Shown: piece after piece, positions 35,242-47,300 of the stretch
How positions within the stretch are numbered: position 1 is the stretch's first letter
How the letters are laid out: each line of letters begins with the position of its first letter
NCBI GenBank assembly: GCA_903813345.2
Contig: CAIIXF020000011.1
Coordinates: 28,700,166-28,764,165 of the forward strand
From: Owenia fusiformis
Taxonomy: Eukaryota; Annelida; Polychaeta; Sabellida; Oweniidae
Direction of reading: 5' to 3'
DNA length: 64,000 nt
The notes under the pieces: generated by a model
What the model was told of the DNA's origin: nothing
Database searches by the model: none
The model's input: the letters and a program-made list of their open reading frames with translations, nothing else
Made by a program: the position numbers and the translations under genes

Positions 35242-35546
35242 TGGCGGATTAGGGGGGGGGGCTGGGGGCCCGCCCCCCCCCCTTGGGTGGGCCCAGAAAA
35301 AAAAAATTGGGCCCAAAAAAAATGTTGGGCCAAAAAAGGCCTTCAGGCCGCAAAAAGTGGGCCTTTTTGGTCATTACTGGGCCTTTTAAGGCCTTATTTT
35401 TTATTTTTAATGGGCCTCAAAATTTTCCAATTTGGGCCCACTTTTTGGTTTTAGGGGCCCAAATTTTTTTTCCACGCAAGCGCGGACGTTTTTTTCTCTG
35501 ACTTGAAATTTGCCCCCCCCCTTGTTGAATCCCAGATCCGCCCCTG
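35242..35546. mobile_element. hAT-like MITE, low complexity
   Basis: The right end CCAGATCCGCCCCTG and the left end TGGCGGATTAGGGG are imperfect inverted copies of a CAGGGGCGGATC-type terminus. Flanking 8-mers ATACCCAC (35234-35241) and ATACCAAC (35547-35554) differ at one base, which fits the 8-bp duplication of hAT elements. The interior is a mix of GGGCC, A-rich and T-rich runs that generates spurious open frames. Confidence 0.55.
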
Positions 35547-36913
35547 ATACCAACCAACAGAAATAATTATAAAAATGATATAATAGCATATCCGGCTATA
35601 GACAAAAGATCTGAAAAAAGAAAACGTCCATATTTTCGAATATGAAACAAGCAAATGCATTTTAAAAATAAATTCTTTTTACAAACTTTATTTTGGACGA
35701 ATTCGACAATTTGAATCAAAGAAGAACGTTGATTAATATTCATGGTAAGATTTACCAAATTAAAAAGTCATTGTTATTTGGATCAACGTACCGATAAAAC
35801 TGATCGATTTCCAGTTACTATTGACTTATATTACACCTAGGTATGTAACATACGCGTGACACAATGAACTTTACATGGTGATGATATCGAATTTGAATAA
35901 AAAATATAAAGGGTGAATGACAACTATACTAACCAATCGGTTCAATAATTCGTGCATCGAGAGCACAAATATTCTATCTCGCATTTTGACAAAAATGAAC
36001 TGAACCCTCTAATTGGATTCTCAGGGTGTTAGTATTCTATCACCAGTACTCCCCTTGTGATATTGTGATATGTGATATTGTCTCTTGTTAATCATGGGTG
36101 ATATATATTTTGCAAGTAGAACCAAGAGACCAAGTGGGTGAGTCCATTATTTTGCGGGGATGGCAAGATACAAACATTCCAATTTCCATTAATCGATTGT
36201 CTGCCTCTAAAATGTATTTTGACATTATGATAAGAAGACAATTGGCCCAAAAATACATTTGTCCAGTCCGGAGTAAATAAAATATAGCAAATGGATCACT
36301 AATTGCTAATATTGCTAAATGTTAGATTGGACTATTATGACAGTTTAACTATACTGAAATCACTGGCTGAGAATCGGTGTTCAATATACACAGGTGTTCA
36401 GTAGAGTAGACTCATGTGTTCACTGGACACAGATCTTTACTAAAGAGGGGTTCATTATGACAGTTTTACTGTATCGAAATCACTGTATGGGAATCGGTGT
36501 TCACTATACACAGGTGTTCAATAGAGTAGACTCATGTGTTCACTGGACACAGATCTTTACTAAAGAGGGGTTCATTATGACAGTTTTACTGTATCGAAAT
36601 CACTGGATGGGAATCGGTGTTCACTATACACAGGTGCTCAATAGAGTAGACTCATGTGTTCACTGGGCACAGATCTTCACCAAGGAGGTGTTCATTATGA
36701 TAGTTTTACTGTACCGAAATCACTGGATGGGAATCGGTGTTCACTATACACAGGTGTTTAATAGTGTATAGTCTTGTGTCCACTGGATACAGATCTTCAC
36801 TAAAGAGGTGTTAATTATGAGAGTTTTACTGAACTGAAATCATTGGCTGGGAATCAGTGTTCACTTACACACAAGTGTTCAATAGAGTAGACTCATGTGT
36901 TCACTGGGCACAT

Positions 36914-39395
36914 ATTCAATTCAATTCAATTCAATTCAATTTATTCCTTAATAATATAATAAAATACAATAAAAGGTTTAACAGGTGACATCATTTCTGA
37001 TGTTTATACCCGTACATGTTAAAGCATAATATTACGAATATTAAGATAAGGTAAGGTCAAGGAATTATCAAACATATCAAGATTAAGTTTTGTCTAAAAG
37101 AAGATCGAAGAGGAAGTGTTGGTGGGGGAGGTGCATCACAGATATAGATATTTACAGGTTAAGTGTCCAGTACCCAGGCTTCGAGTTATATTTGTATATC
37201 GTTTTTATATAAAATACATGGATATGAAAAGTGTGAAATGAAATCATGTATACCAAGGTAAAATATGTTTCTTATATTTAGATTTAAGGCATTTACTAGA
37301 CCTTGAATTTTTAATTTCTGAAGGGAGGCCATTCCAAATAAATGGTCCGGAAAATGAGAGCATCTTTCTTCCAAAGGATTCTGTTTTAAATTGGGGCAAG
37401 GCATAGTTGTATTTACCTCTTGTATCATACTTATGTAATTCAATATGCCTTGTAAATAAGTTAGGAAATATATCATGGATATTGTTTTCATTATTTTGCC
37501 ACTTAAAGAAAAATTCAGCCACATTGACTTTAAATATATCATGAATGGTTAGAATTCTTAATTCTTTAAATAATGGTGAACTATGATCTCTATATCCACT
37601 GTGAGTAATTAATCTAGCAAATTTCTTTTGTATTAAATGAAGTGAATTAATTGAGGTGATATTGGCCTTTCCCCAAATTATATTACTGTATGTTAAATAG
37701 GAATGAATTAGAGAATGATATATAGTCATGCAGGTTTTCCTATCTAGTAAATGATTAATCTTATACAAAATGCCAACTATTCTCGATATTTTCATTTTGA
37801 CTTTACTAATATGGTCATTCCATGTAGTATGTGTTACTCTTTCAATCTTTTTACCATCAATAAATATATCTAAATTTGTGGTATTTATCTTTTTTTGCTT
37901 AGAAGAACATAATATGTATTTGGTTTTATTTATATTAAGAGAAAGTTTATTGGCTACAAGCCAATCTCTAATTTGATTAAGTTCAGTATTTAAAGTATCC
38001 TTAATTTCATTAAGGTTTTTTCCACTGATTAAAATATTTGTATCGTCGGCAAACAGAACAAAGAGAAGTGTTGGAGAGGCTAGGTAGATATCATTAATAT
38101 AAAGGATAAAAAATAGGGGCCCTAAAACAGATCCCTGTGGAACACCACATTTGATAGTTTCAAAAGATGAACTTGTATCATGATATTTGGTACATTGTTT
38201 TCGATTTGTTAAATAACTCGAGACCCACCTAAGAGCAGGTCCCCTAAATCCATAAAATTTTTGTAACAGTATGCTATGATCGATGTTATCAAATGCTTTT
38301 GAAAAATCCCAAAAGAGCCCAATGCTGAATTCATTGCTATCAACAGATTTCTTAATTTTTTCAACAAATTGTAGAATTGCCATATAAGTAGATCTTTTTT
38401 CTCTAAAGCCGTATTGATTCAAGTACAGAATTCCAAATCTAACAATAAAATTACTCATCCGTGCATACATAAGTTTCTCTAGGATCTTTGAAAAGACAGG
38501 AAGAACTGATATAGGCCGATAATTAGTAAATAAATTGAGTTCATCTTTTTTATGAATAGGGGTAACTTTAGCAACTTTTAGTTTATCTGGAAAAACACCC
38601 TTTAAAAATGAGTTATTGAATATATGTAAGAGAGGTTCAAGAAAATTATCGCTGCATTGCTTAATGATATTAGGTTTAAAGTCATCTACTCCAGCAGCCG
38701 AATCTTTTAGTTGTTTAAATTCCTTGAGTAGTTCATTTGAGTCAATAGGATTTAAGAATATACTGCTTAACTGTGGGTTGAGATTTGTCATAAATTCTAA
38801 GGGTGTTTTATCTGAAGAGGGGATTTTTGAAGCAAGATTTTGACCAATTTCAGAAAAGAATAAGTTAAAATGATTTGCAATTTCCTGTTCATTTTTTATT
38901 TCTTTACCATTGTGCAAAAAAGAAGTTACTTTACTAGAATTATGTTTTTTCCTTTTAAGTAAATCGTTAATAATTTCCCAATTGTCTTTAATACTCTCGG
39001 CAGCTGCTTGGAATTTTTGTCTATAAAAGTGTTTTTCAGAAGCATTTACAATTTTTCTAAGGATTTTGTCATATGATTTGTAAGTGGTTTTGTTTGCATA
39101 AGATGGATTTCTTAAGTATCTTTTATAAAGTTTAGATTTTGTTTTAACAGATTTGATGATTCCTAAAGTTATCCAAGGTTTTGATACATCATTGAAAATT
39201 TTTATTTTCTTGGTTAAAAAAGGAAAGCACTTGTCATATAAAGAACGGATAGTTGTGTCAAAAATATTGTAAGATTCATTAGGATCATTAATTGAGATTA
39301 CATTATTCCAATCTGTGTTACTTAACATTGATTTAAATAAATTGATGCACTCTTTATTGACTTTTCTGTATTTAATTAAGACTGTTTTAGCTTTT
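36914..39395 (-). mobile_element. 5'-truncated LINE inserted in the minisatellite
   Basis: Read on the minus strand, the element starts abruptly at about 39395, runs through a long open frame and a short 3' UTR, and ends in an ATTGA microsatellite at 36914-36938. Minisatellite sequence abuts both ends. No target duplication is visible; about 57 bp of one satellite unit is missing across the junction. The lack of stop codons suggests a recent insertion. Confidence 0.85.
37244..39328 (-). CDS. LINE ORF2 fragment: reverse transcriptase (694 residues, 5'-truncated)
   Basis: The frame is open from the truncation point at about 39395 to the stop at 37244; the first ATG is at 39328. It begins after the endonuclease domain, which is lost. 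Reverse transcriptase motifs are all present: VTPIHKKDE and NYRPIS, QYGFR, the first catalytic Asp in FWDFSKAFDNIDH, GVPQGSVLGPLFF, and the catalytic pair in LFADDTNI. A normal C-terminal region follows (LTYSNIIWGKA). The sequence is of the CR1/Jockey-like superfamily type by eye. After ERVTHT the usual KYLG...-type segment of about a dozen residues seems to be missing, so the thumb region may carry an in-frame deletion. With no endonuclease or 5' UTR this copy cannot move on its own. Confidence 0.85.
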   Translation of the reverse strand: MLSNTDWNNVISINDPNESYNIFDTTIRSLYDKCFPFLTKKIKIFNDVSKPWITLGIIKSVKTKSKLYKRYLRNPSYANKTTYKSYDKILRKIVNASEKHFYRQKFQAAAESIKDNWEIINDLLKRKKHNSSKVTSFLHNGKEIKNEQEIANHFNLFFSEIGQNLASKIPSSDKTPLEFMTNLNPQLSSIFLNPIDSNELLKEFKQLKDSAAGVDDFKPNIIKQCSDNFLEPLLHIFNNSFLKGVFPDKLKVAKVTPIHKKDELNLFTNYRPISVLPVFSKILEKLMYARMSNFIVRFGILYLNQYGFREKRSTYMAILQFVEKIKKSVDSNEFSIGLFWDFSKAFDNIDHSILLQKFYGFRGPALRWVSSYLTNRKQCTKYHDTSSSFETIKCGVPQGSVLGPLFFILYINDIYLASPTLLFVLFADDTNILISGKNLNEIKDTLNTELNQIRDWLVANKLSLNINKTKYILCSSKQKKINTTNLDIFIDGKKIERVTHTTWNDHISKVKMKISRIVGILYKINHLLDRKTCMTIYHSLIHSYLTYSNIIWGKANITSINSLHLIQKKFARLITHSGYRDHSSPLFKELRILTIHDIFKVNVAEFFFKWQNNENNIHDIFPNLFTRHIELHKYDTRGKYNYALPQFKTESFGRKMLSFSGPFIWNGLPSEIKNSRSSKCLKSKYKKHILPWYT

Positions 39396-42017
39396 GGAAT
39401 CGGTGTTCAATATACACAGGGGTTTAATAGAGTAGACTCATGTGTTCACAAGGCACAGATCTTCACTAAAGAGGTGTTCATTATGGTAGTTTTACTGTAC
39501 TGAAATCACTGTCTGGGAATCGGTGTTCACTTACACACAGGTGCTCAATAGAGTAGACTAATGTGTTCACAAGGCACAGATCTCCACTAAAGAGGTGTTC
39601 ATTATGATAGTTTTACTGTACTGAAATCACTGTCTGGGAATCGGTGTTCACTTACACACAGGTGCTCAACAGAGTAGACTCATGTGTTCACAAGGCACAG
39701 ATCTTCACTAAAGAGGTGTTCATTATGATAGTTTTGATGTACTGAAATCACTGTCTGGGAATCGGTGTTCACTTACACACAGGTGCTCAATAGAGTAGAC
39801 AAATGTGTTCACAAGGCACAGATCTCCACTAAAGAGGTGTTCATTATGATAGTTTTACTGTACTGAAATCACTGTCTGGGATTCGGTGTTCACTTACACA
39901 CAGGTGCTCAATAGAGTAGACTCATGTGTTCACTGGGCACATATCTTCACTAAAGAGGTGTTCATTATGACAGTTTTACTGTACCAAAATCAATGACCGG
40001 GAATTCGAGTTGATGTTCACTTACACACAAGTATTCAATAAAGTAGACATATGTGTTCACTGGACACAGATCTTCACTAAAGAGGTGTTCATTATGACTG
40101 TTTTACGTACCGAAATCACTGATTTGGAATCGGTGATCACTGTACACAGGTGTTCAATAGAGTAGACTCATGTGTTCATTGGGCACAGATCTTCACTAAG
40201 GAGGTGTTCATTATGACTGTTTTACTGTACCGAAATCACTGGATGGGAATCGGTGTTCACTATACACGGGTGTTAAATACAGTAGACTCATGTGAGCACT
40301 GGGCACAGATCTTCACTAAGGAGGTGTTCATTATGATAGTTTTACTGTACCGAAATCACTGGCTTGGAATCGGTGTTCACGATACACAGGTGTTCAATAG
40401 AGTAGACTCACGTATTCACTGGGCACAGATCTTCACTAAAGAGGTGTTCATTATGACAGTTTTACTGTACTGAAATCACTGGCTGGGAATCAGTGTTCAC
40501 TATACACAGGTGTTAAATAGTGTAGACTCATGTGTTCACTGGGCATAGATCTTCACTAAGGAGCTGTTCATTATAACAGTTTTACTGTACTGAAATCACT
40601 GGTTGGGAATCAGTGTTCACAATACACAGGTGTTCAATATTGTAGACTCATGTGTTCACTGGGCACATATCTTCACTAAAGAGGTGTTCATTATGGCAGT
40701 TTTACTGTACTGAAATCACTGGCTTGGAATCGGTGTTCACGATACACATGTGTTCAATAGAGTAGACTCATGTGTTCACTGGGCACAGATCTTCACTAAA
40801 GAGGTGTTCATTATGACAGTTTTACTGTACTGAAATCACTGGCTGGGAATCAGTGTTCACTATACACAGGTGTTAAATAGTGTAGACTCATGTGTTCACT
40901 GGGCACAGATCTTCACTAAGGAGCTGTTCATTATAACAGTTTTACTGTACTGAAATCACTGGTTGGGAATCAGTATTCACAATACACAGGTGTTCAATAG
41001 AGTAGACTCATGTGTTCACTGGGCACATATCTTCACTAAAGAGGTGTTCATTATGACAGTTTTATTGTACTGAAATCACTGGCTGGGAATCAGTGTTCAC
41101 TATACACAGGTGTTAAATAGTGTAGACTCATGTGTTCACTGGGCACAGATCTTCACTAAGGAGCTGTTCATTATAACAGTTTTACTGTACTGAAATCACT
41201 GGCTAGGAATCAGTGTTCACTATACACAGGTGTTTAAAAGTGTAGACTTCTGTGTTCACTGGGCACATTTCTTCACTAAAAGGTGTTATTATGATAGTTT
41301 TACTGTACAATAATCAATGGCTGGGAATCGGTGTTCATTTAAAAACAGGTGTTCAATACAGTAGACTTATGTGTTCACTGGGCACAGATCTTCACTAAAG
41401 AGGTGTTCATTATGACAGTTTTACGTACCGAAATCACTGATTTCGAATCGGTGTTCTCTTTACACAGGTTTATAATCGAGTAGATTCATGTGTTCAATGG
41501 GCACAGATCTTCACTAAGGAGGTGTTCATTATAACAGTTTTACTGTACTGAAATCACTGGATGGGAATGGGTGTTCATTATACACAGGTGTTCAATAGAG
41601 TAGACGCATGAGTTCACTGGGCACAGATCTTCACTAAAGAGGTGTTCATTATGACAGTTTTACTGTACTGAAATCACTGGTTGGGAATCGGTGTTCACTT
41701 TACACAGGTGTTCAATAGAGTAGACGCATGTGTTCACTGGGCACAGATCTTCACTAAAGAGGTGTTCATTATGACAGTTTTACTGTACCGAAATCATTGG
41801 CTAGGAATCAGTGTTCATTTACACACAGGAGTTAAATAGAGAAGACTCATGTGTTCCCTGGGCACAGATCTTCACTAAAGAGGTGTTCATTACGACAGTT
41901 TTACTGTACTGAAATCACTTGCTGGGTATTCACTATACACATGTGTTTAATAGAGTAGACTCATGTGTTCACTGGGCACAGATCTTCACTAAAGAGGTGT
42001 TCATTATGACAGTTTTT

Positions 42018-42335
42018 TTTGTTTTTTTATAATTTTTTTATTTCAAAGAATAAGCATGTTAAAGCAATTGCAAAAAACAGTTACAGTACAGTTACATGAT
42101 AAACATACATTTTACAATTTTACAATACAGTATTGGTTAAAAGTTATACCATTGGCATTCATCAGTTCATTTGTTTAATTTTGCTTCCATGATTTTCCAC
42201 TTATCGCCTCTGCCAACCCGTGTGTCCATAATAAAATATTCCTTCACATTACTGAAATCACTCACTATATACAAAATTGAGATGTATATATCCTGCCGCC
42301 CCTGCAAAATAATGGACTCGCCCACTTGGTCCCTA
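42018..42335 (-). other. Flank of the minisatellite with a segment also found at its other side
   Basis: An A/T-rich run at 42015-42050 looks like a poly(A) tail on the minus strand, and the sequence upstream of it has a short open frame ending GRGDKWKIMEAKLNK. The segment at 42290-42333, continued at 43148-43174 across a MITE, is an inverted relative of 36102-36165 at the other border of the array (both read DQVGESIIL). The parent element or gene is not recognised. Confidence 0.4.
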
Positions 42336-43145
42336 ACCCTACTATCACACCAAACTAGTTCTCACTACGTTCTCGAAAACGGGCTTCAACTGTGTACGAA
42401 CGGACTGGACCTACTAAGAACCGTTTGGGATCTATTTACAAACTTCATCGAACGTACTCGAACGGGTAGGTCCTCTAGAACTTAGACAATGCTCAAAATG
42501 TACTCGTGGTCGTCACGTTCTACAATTAGAACGAGTGACAACGTACTAACGACGAGCTGGACGTACTACGAACGGAACCGTCGTACTTCAATCCTACTAG
42601 GGACGTTTTAACAACGAGTTGAACTGTCTGAGGACGTGTTGAGAACGAGGAAGAATTAATTGCAAACGGGTTTAAACTGATTAAGAACGTATTTAACACT
42701 GCTTATGAACGAGTTAGCAAAAATATAGCTATCACACCAAACAAGTTGCAACTGCGTTCTTCAAAACTGGTTTGAAACTGTGTGCGAATGGAATGAACGT
42801 AGCTGCAACTTTCTAAGGTCTATTTACGAACTTTATGAACGTTCTCAGACGGGATTGTGATTTTAGAATTTTGAATCGATTCAAAGTTCGATGGCGACCA
42901 TGCCGTTCTGTAATCAGGTCATGTTGACCTTCTAGACTAAGGGACGCGTTCTACGACGTTGTACACCGACGTGGTGCGACCTGAACGAACTGCGAACGAG
43001 ATGGACGTATTGAAGACTGTTTAAGGACGAAGAAGCTAATTATTTCAGACATATTTCCCGACCACAGCCAGATTGAGCCCGTTTTACGACGTTTTCGTAG
43101 GACTGGCAAGAACGGGTAAGAACTAGTTTGGTGTGATAGGGGGGT
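42336..43145. mobile_element. Tandem dimer MITE with TA target duplication
   Basis: ACCCTACTATCACAC at the left and GTGTGATAGGGGGGT at the right are inverted termini with 13 of 15 positions matching, flanked by TA (42334-42335 and 43146-43147). A third terminus-like CTATCACACCAAACAAGTT occurs inside at 42729, and the two halves (about 390 and 415 bp) align head to tail through ACTGTGTACGAA/ACTGTGTGCGAA and TCTATTTACAAAC/TCTATTTACGAAC. The whole is rich in AACG and ACGT-like words. No coding frame is credible. Confidence 0.7.
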
Positions 43146-43925
43146 TAGATCCACTTGCAAAACATATATGGCCCAATTTACGATAGTTGATATTTTCAAA
43201 AATACAAAATTAAAATATGGCGATGATTTCTTCTTGAATTGCAAAGGAAACACATAATATTTCATAAATTCGTAAGCGGCATCATTGGAACTATATTGCC
43301 ATTTCGTTACCTGAGCAATTTTCAAAGAAAGGAAAAATTAACATATTTTCGTTGATCGTTCAATAAGTCTGGTTTAATTTCAAATAATATTTTATTTACC
43401 ACATTTGTGAGTGTAAAACAAACAATAAACACGTTTCCTTGGATATTGACTTGTAGAAATAAAAATGTAAATTGAGGCAACGTTATCGTTTGAAATTATT
43501 AGCCGCAAATTATTTTGCACAACCCCTATGTCAAAAGTGATAACTTAAGAAATGGGCAAAATACACTCCCCTCCATAAGTTTGGCAACCCTAACTCCCTC
43601 ATTGGACTACGAAGAAGTGGAGATGTAACTTAACTTCGTTTCCAATGCTCCCATTTTTCTTAATTACAATAATTGTAAACTGTTCACAAGACAGAGGGCC
43701 AATATAAGTTTTGAAAACCCCACCAACGCTAACATTCTGATTGTTGCTGGCACTACTGCGCACGTTGAACCGATTGACTGAAAATAAAACTACGCGTGCA
43801 ATTTTTTTAAACATACTTCAATCAAACAACTCTCATCATTTCAACTATTTATTATCGTGTTCATTGATAGATTTAATTGTGTCCCTAAAGTGCTTAAGTT
43901 GTAGGTTAGAAAAATAACTCTCTGA

Positions 43926-44097
43926 CCGGTGTAAAAGAAATGATGGTCCCCCAGGATTATGGTTCCCTTTCTTAACGGCCCTTACTGGCCCTGATTGCGT
44001 ATAAGATAATGAGGGAAATAGTTGTATTTAGCTCACCATATAAATCAATGGAGAGTAGGACCATAATTTGATAGGACCTCCTACCCTTTTACACCGG
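43926..44097. mobile_element. 172-bp MITE downstream of paralog C (copy 2)
   Basis: CCGGTGTAAAAG at the left and CTTTTACACCGG at the right are perfect 12-bp inverted termini, and the match extends to GGTCC. The interior matches 22440-22597, which lies downstream of paralog B, so the insertion may predate the duplication of these genes. Confidence 0.65.
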
Positions 44098-44395
44098 CCT
44101 GCGTCACCATAGGTGTCTCAAAAATCGGTTGTGTCAATTTCGTGACATATACATGTATTAGTCCTTGGTTCTCAAAGATTAATGGCCCTCTCAAGGTTCC
44201 AATCATTTGGAACATTTCAATAAGCGCGATGATTTCTCGTCACTATCAATATAATTTACAGAGATGGGGTGAGATATCATAAAGACCATCATATGAATAT
44301 TCAAGGAATATCAACTTTCTTGTATCCCAGCTTTAACTCTCTGTCTTCCCCGATATAAGTTTAAACCATTTTGTAATATTCATTATTGTGGACCA

Positions 44396-47300
44396 TTAGA
44401 TTGATGTCACTTCACAATTTGGCGATCCCCATGCTACCTTAGTGAGGTATCCACATCTAATATAATGGCCATCAATGGCAGTGGTAGGGATTGTTCCCCC
44501 GGCACTGCCAGTGCAGGTAGTGGCTGGGGTCCCCGTAACTTCCAAGTGAGTTGTATGAGGGGCAGGGCCGATCGTTTTCGCTCCTTTGAAGTATATCCAA
44601 CCGTCTTCAGATTGGGAACAATCCATTAGTCCAAGGAACATCCAATAATCGGGCCCCCACCTGGAAATAATCAGTTAAAGCCACATAGAGACATTTTACC
44701 TATGTTATAAAACCCCGAAAAGGAATAAATATAACACTGTGTTAAATAAAAATGAGATTAAGAAAATATTTTGTGGCTCAGGCTACGAAATAAAGAAAAA
44801 AGAAAAAGATTTGCCATGGCCGGGATTCGAACCATTTTTTATTTTTGGTTTTTATTATCATTATTTATTTGCTAACACTTTTATAGCAGTGGCACATGGT
44901 TACATTATCCAGTGCGGCTACATACAACTATACAGTATGAATAAAAATATACAAAGTCATGTATAATTTCTTTAAAACAATGTTAGATGTAATCATAGAC
45001 ATAAATCTAGCTCGGGGCTTGTACAATTGGATTATGGCGTTTTACAATGCTGTCAAATAAGCTAAAATAGTCTTGCCCCCATTTTGAAAAAGTCTCATTA
45101 CCAAGCATAAATGTCAATTTTTCAGTTAGATTACCCTCGATGAAATCAGAAAATAAATCGGGACATTGTTTACAAACACTGTGGAAGAAAGGTCCATGTT
45201 CTTTTTTAAAATGTTTACACAACAGCACCCTATGCTGCAAGTCTTCAGGTACATTCAAACTACAAAGTTTACATTTGCCATCACTTTTGCCCCATACAGA
45301 GTAATTGGATTCAAGGCAAAAATTGTTGGTTCTTGCAAGAAATTTGAGTCTAGAACCATAAAAATCAAAGTCTTGTTTTTTTCATTTTATTTACATCAGG
45401 ACAATTTATAAATGTTATTCAAAGTGCTAGGATGTAACATCAAATGAAAAGTGATCGTGAAAAATTGACAAATAATGATTCAATCTTGTTGAGCCAGTTG
45501 ATTTCTACAGGGACCTCAGAAATGAACAAATATTATAACTCCGAGTTATAATTTCTATACGCCTTCCCTGCGGCCTGTAAAAATCTGCATACGCCCTGCG
45601 GAGGCCGCAAGGCGAGCGTAGTTTTTCTACGCTCGCCGCAGAAATTCACCGATTTAATTGTTCTGCGGTCGACTTTCGGCCGCCGTGCGACAAATGTGAC
45701 TGGGGTGTTACTAGCCAAATTGTGTAATATGCTTCTAAACAAGCTCATATAAAAAACCAAAACAAAACAATGAGCAGTATAGGGCGCAAACAGCCTTACA
45801 ACGTCAAAAACGACAAGCGTCACATTTTTTACAAGTTTACTCAACCTAAAAATAAAATACTTTATCGTTATCTAATCTTTACAAAATTCACAGGGTAGCA
45901 AGATCTCGAGGACAATATTTCTAAAATGTTTTTGAATTTTGAAAAACGGTCAAGAAATCCATTTGGGGCGTTAGTAAATATTGATATGTATGGAATTTGT
46001 GGTACAAAATCGATGCGTCACATTTTTTCAAGTCTCGAAAACCAGCTCTTATTTTAATATTATTTGCAAAATAGACAAACTGGTTATTGTTTTGTAAATT
46101 TCGCCATGGCAATATTGTGCAGTTAATTTTTCTTTCAAATCAGACCTAAATTAGAAGGTTAAATAAAGGTAAACTTATTGCTCGTCCCATTCGCTTTCAA
46201 AACCTTACACAATTTTTAGATTTTTAAAAGCGTTCGTTTTAAGATAATTTGAACTGTAGCCGTCAAGCAATTGTGACGTCATAAATGCACATGTTCGATT
46301 GAATAAAATGTGAAATTTTAGTGCGATTTTGATCATTATTTCAAAAGTTATCCCAATTTCAACGAGCCCCGTAAGCGCAAAGTGTTACGTCTTACAGCGT
46401 ATTTGACGATGTCGGGGTATATTTAACTTTAAAAATATGTAGGATCCCATCAAAATTTTGAAGGAAAAATAATTTCACTGAAATGCAAATAAAAAATACT
46501 TCAAAAAGGTATATAAAACACATAGTTAGCTTTTTAAATGAGGCAGAGATTAACGCTCAATGCTGAGATCAGCCCGCATTTCCCGAATTGTCCCCAGGTC
46601 CTTGCACGTCATATCTACTACTTTTTCAGTTATAGTGTAAAATATAAAATGACACATACAAAAAATGAGAGCCATTTTGGAAAAATGGCCGCCTACTATC
46701 CAAAGTGCCAGAATGCAGTGTGCCATGCTTATGAGTATTCATACATTAGATATAAACAAAATCACTCCACTACCTTTTGAGAAATGTTTATGTTTATGTT
46801 TATGTTTCTTTATTTTCCTCCGTGTTGGGGAGAGCATAAAAATGTACATCAAATTAAATTAAATAATATACAAAGGTTAAAAGTATAAAAAGGCGATTCA
46901 ACATATTTACAGAAGCATGTTCTTCAGATGTACTATTTACATTGTTTAGGATGAGGGTATATTCAAGTATACTCCTCAAGAGTCGTGGAATCCTGTGGAA
47001 CAAACCTGAAGAAACCTTTAATGTCAAAAAGGCTTACGCTACACATTATTATGAATTGCTCAAACATCAAATCATCCAAGAACAAATCTGACCTACTGCC
47101 TAGGAGTGTGTGAGTTAGTTTTTCATCGTCGAGGTTAAACAGGTTTACACCCACACTTATAGGCAGATGGTCGATGAGTTTTTCAAAGAAGATGTTCCTA
47201 TGCATTGAAAAATACTCGCACTGCAAATAATGCACAATGATACGTTCACATAACCTGTGGCAACTGTTACAACGATACATTTTATAACTTGGATCTGTGG

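Larger units (their letters stand above)
36331..42017 (+). repeat. 120-bp minisatellite, about 27 units, split by a LINE
   Basis: The unit carries GTGTTCACTATACACAGGTG, TTCAATAGAGTAGACTCATG, GGGCACAGATCTTCACTAAA and GAGGTGTTCATTATGACAG, and repeats every 120 bp (first starts at 36391, 36511 and 36631). The array occupies 36331-36913 and 39396-42017, about 3.2 kb after removing the inserted LINE. A subfamily with TTACACACAGGTGCTC and a 121-bp period fills 39500-39900. A 360-bp three-unit block at 40381-40740 is repeated at 40741-41100. The array lies between the 3' end of paralog C and the upstream block of paralog A. Confidence 0.95.

Noticed and set aside
36394-40473. Open frames of 107-125 codons in the minisatellite (for example RVDSCVHWAQIFTKE)
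   Set aside because: The 120-bp period is a multiple of three, so chance openness is carried through units. Most units have TGA in this frame and there is no extension outside the array.
36331-42017. Possibility that the regularly spaced repeats are a CRISPR array
   Set aside because: The whole 120-bp unit is repeated with no unique spacers, and the surroundings are clearly eukaryotic.
42951-43325. A 124-codon minus-strand open frame
   Set aside because: It runs across the border of the dimer MITE into its flank, so it is a fusion of unrelated sequences. Only the small DQVGESIIL-related segment next to it looks conserved.
44817-44833. B-box-like GGTTCGAATCCCGGCC on the minus strand as a tRNA gene
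   Set aside because: No A box or cloverleaf precedes it; the sequence on that side is the 3' end of a LINE. It is at most a SINE fragment.
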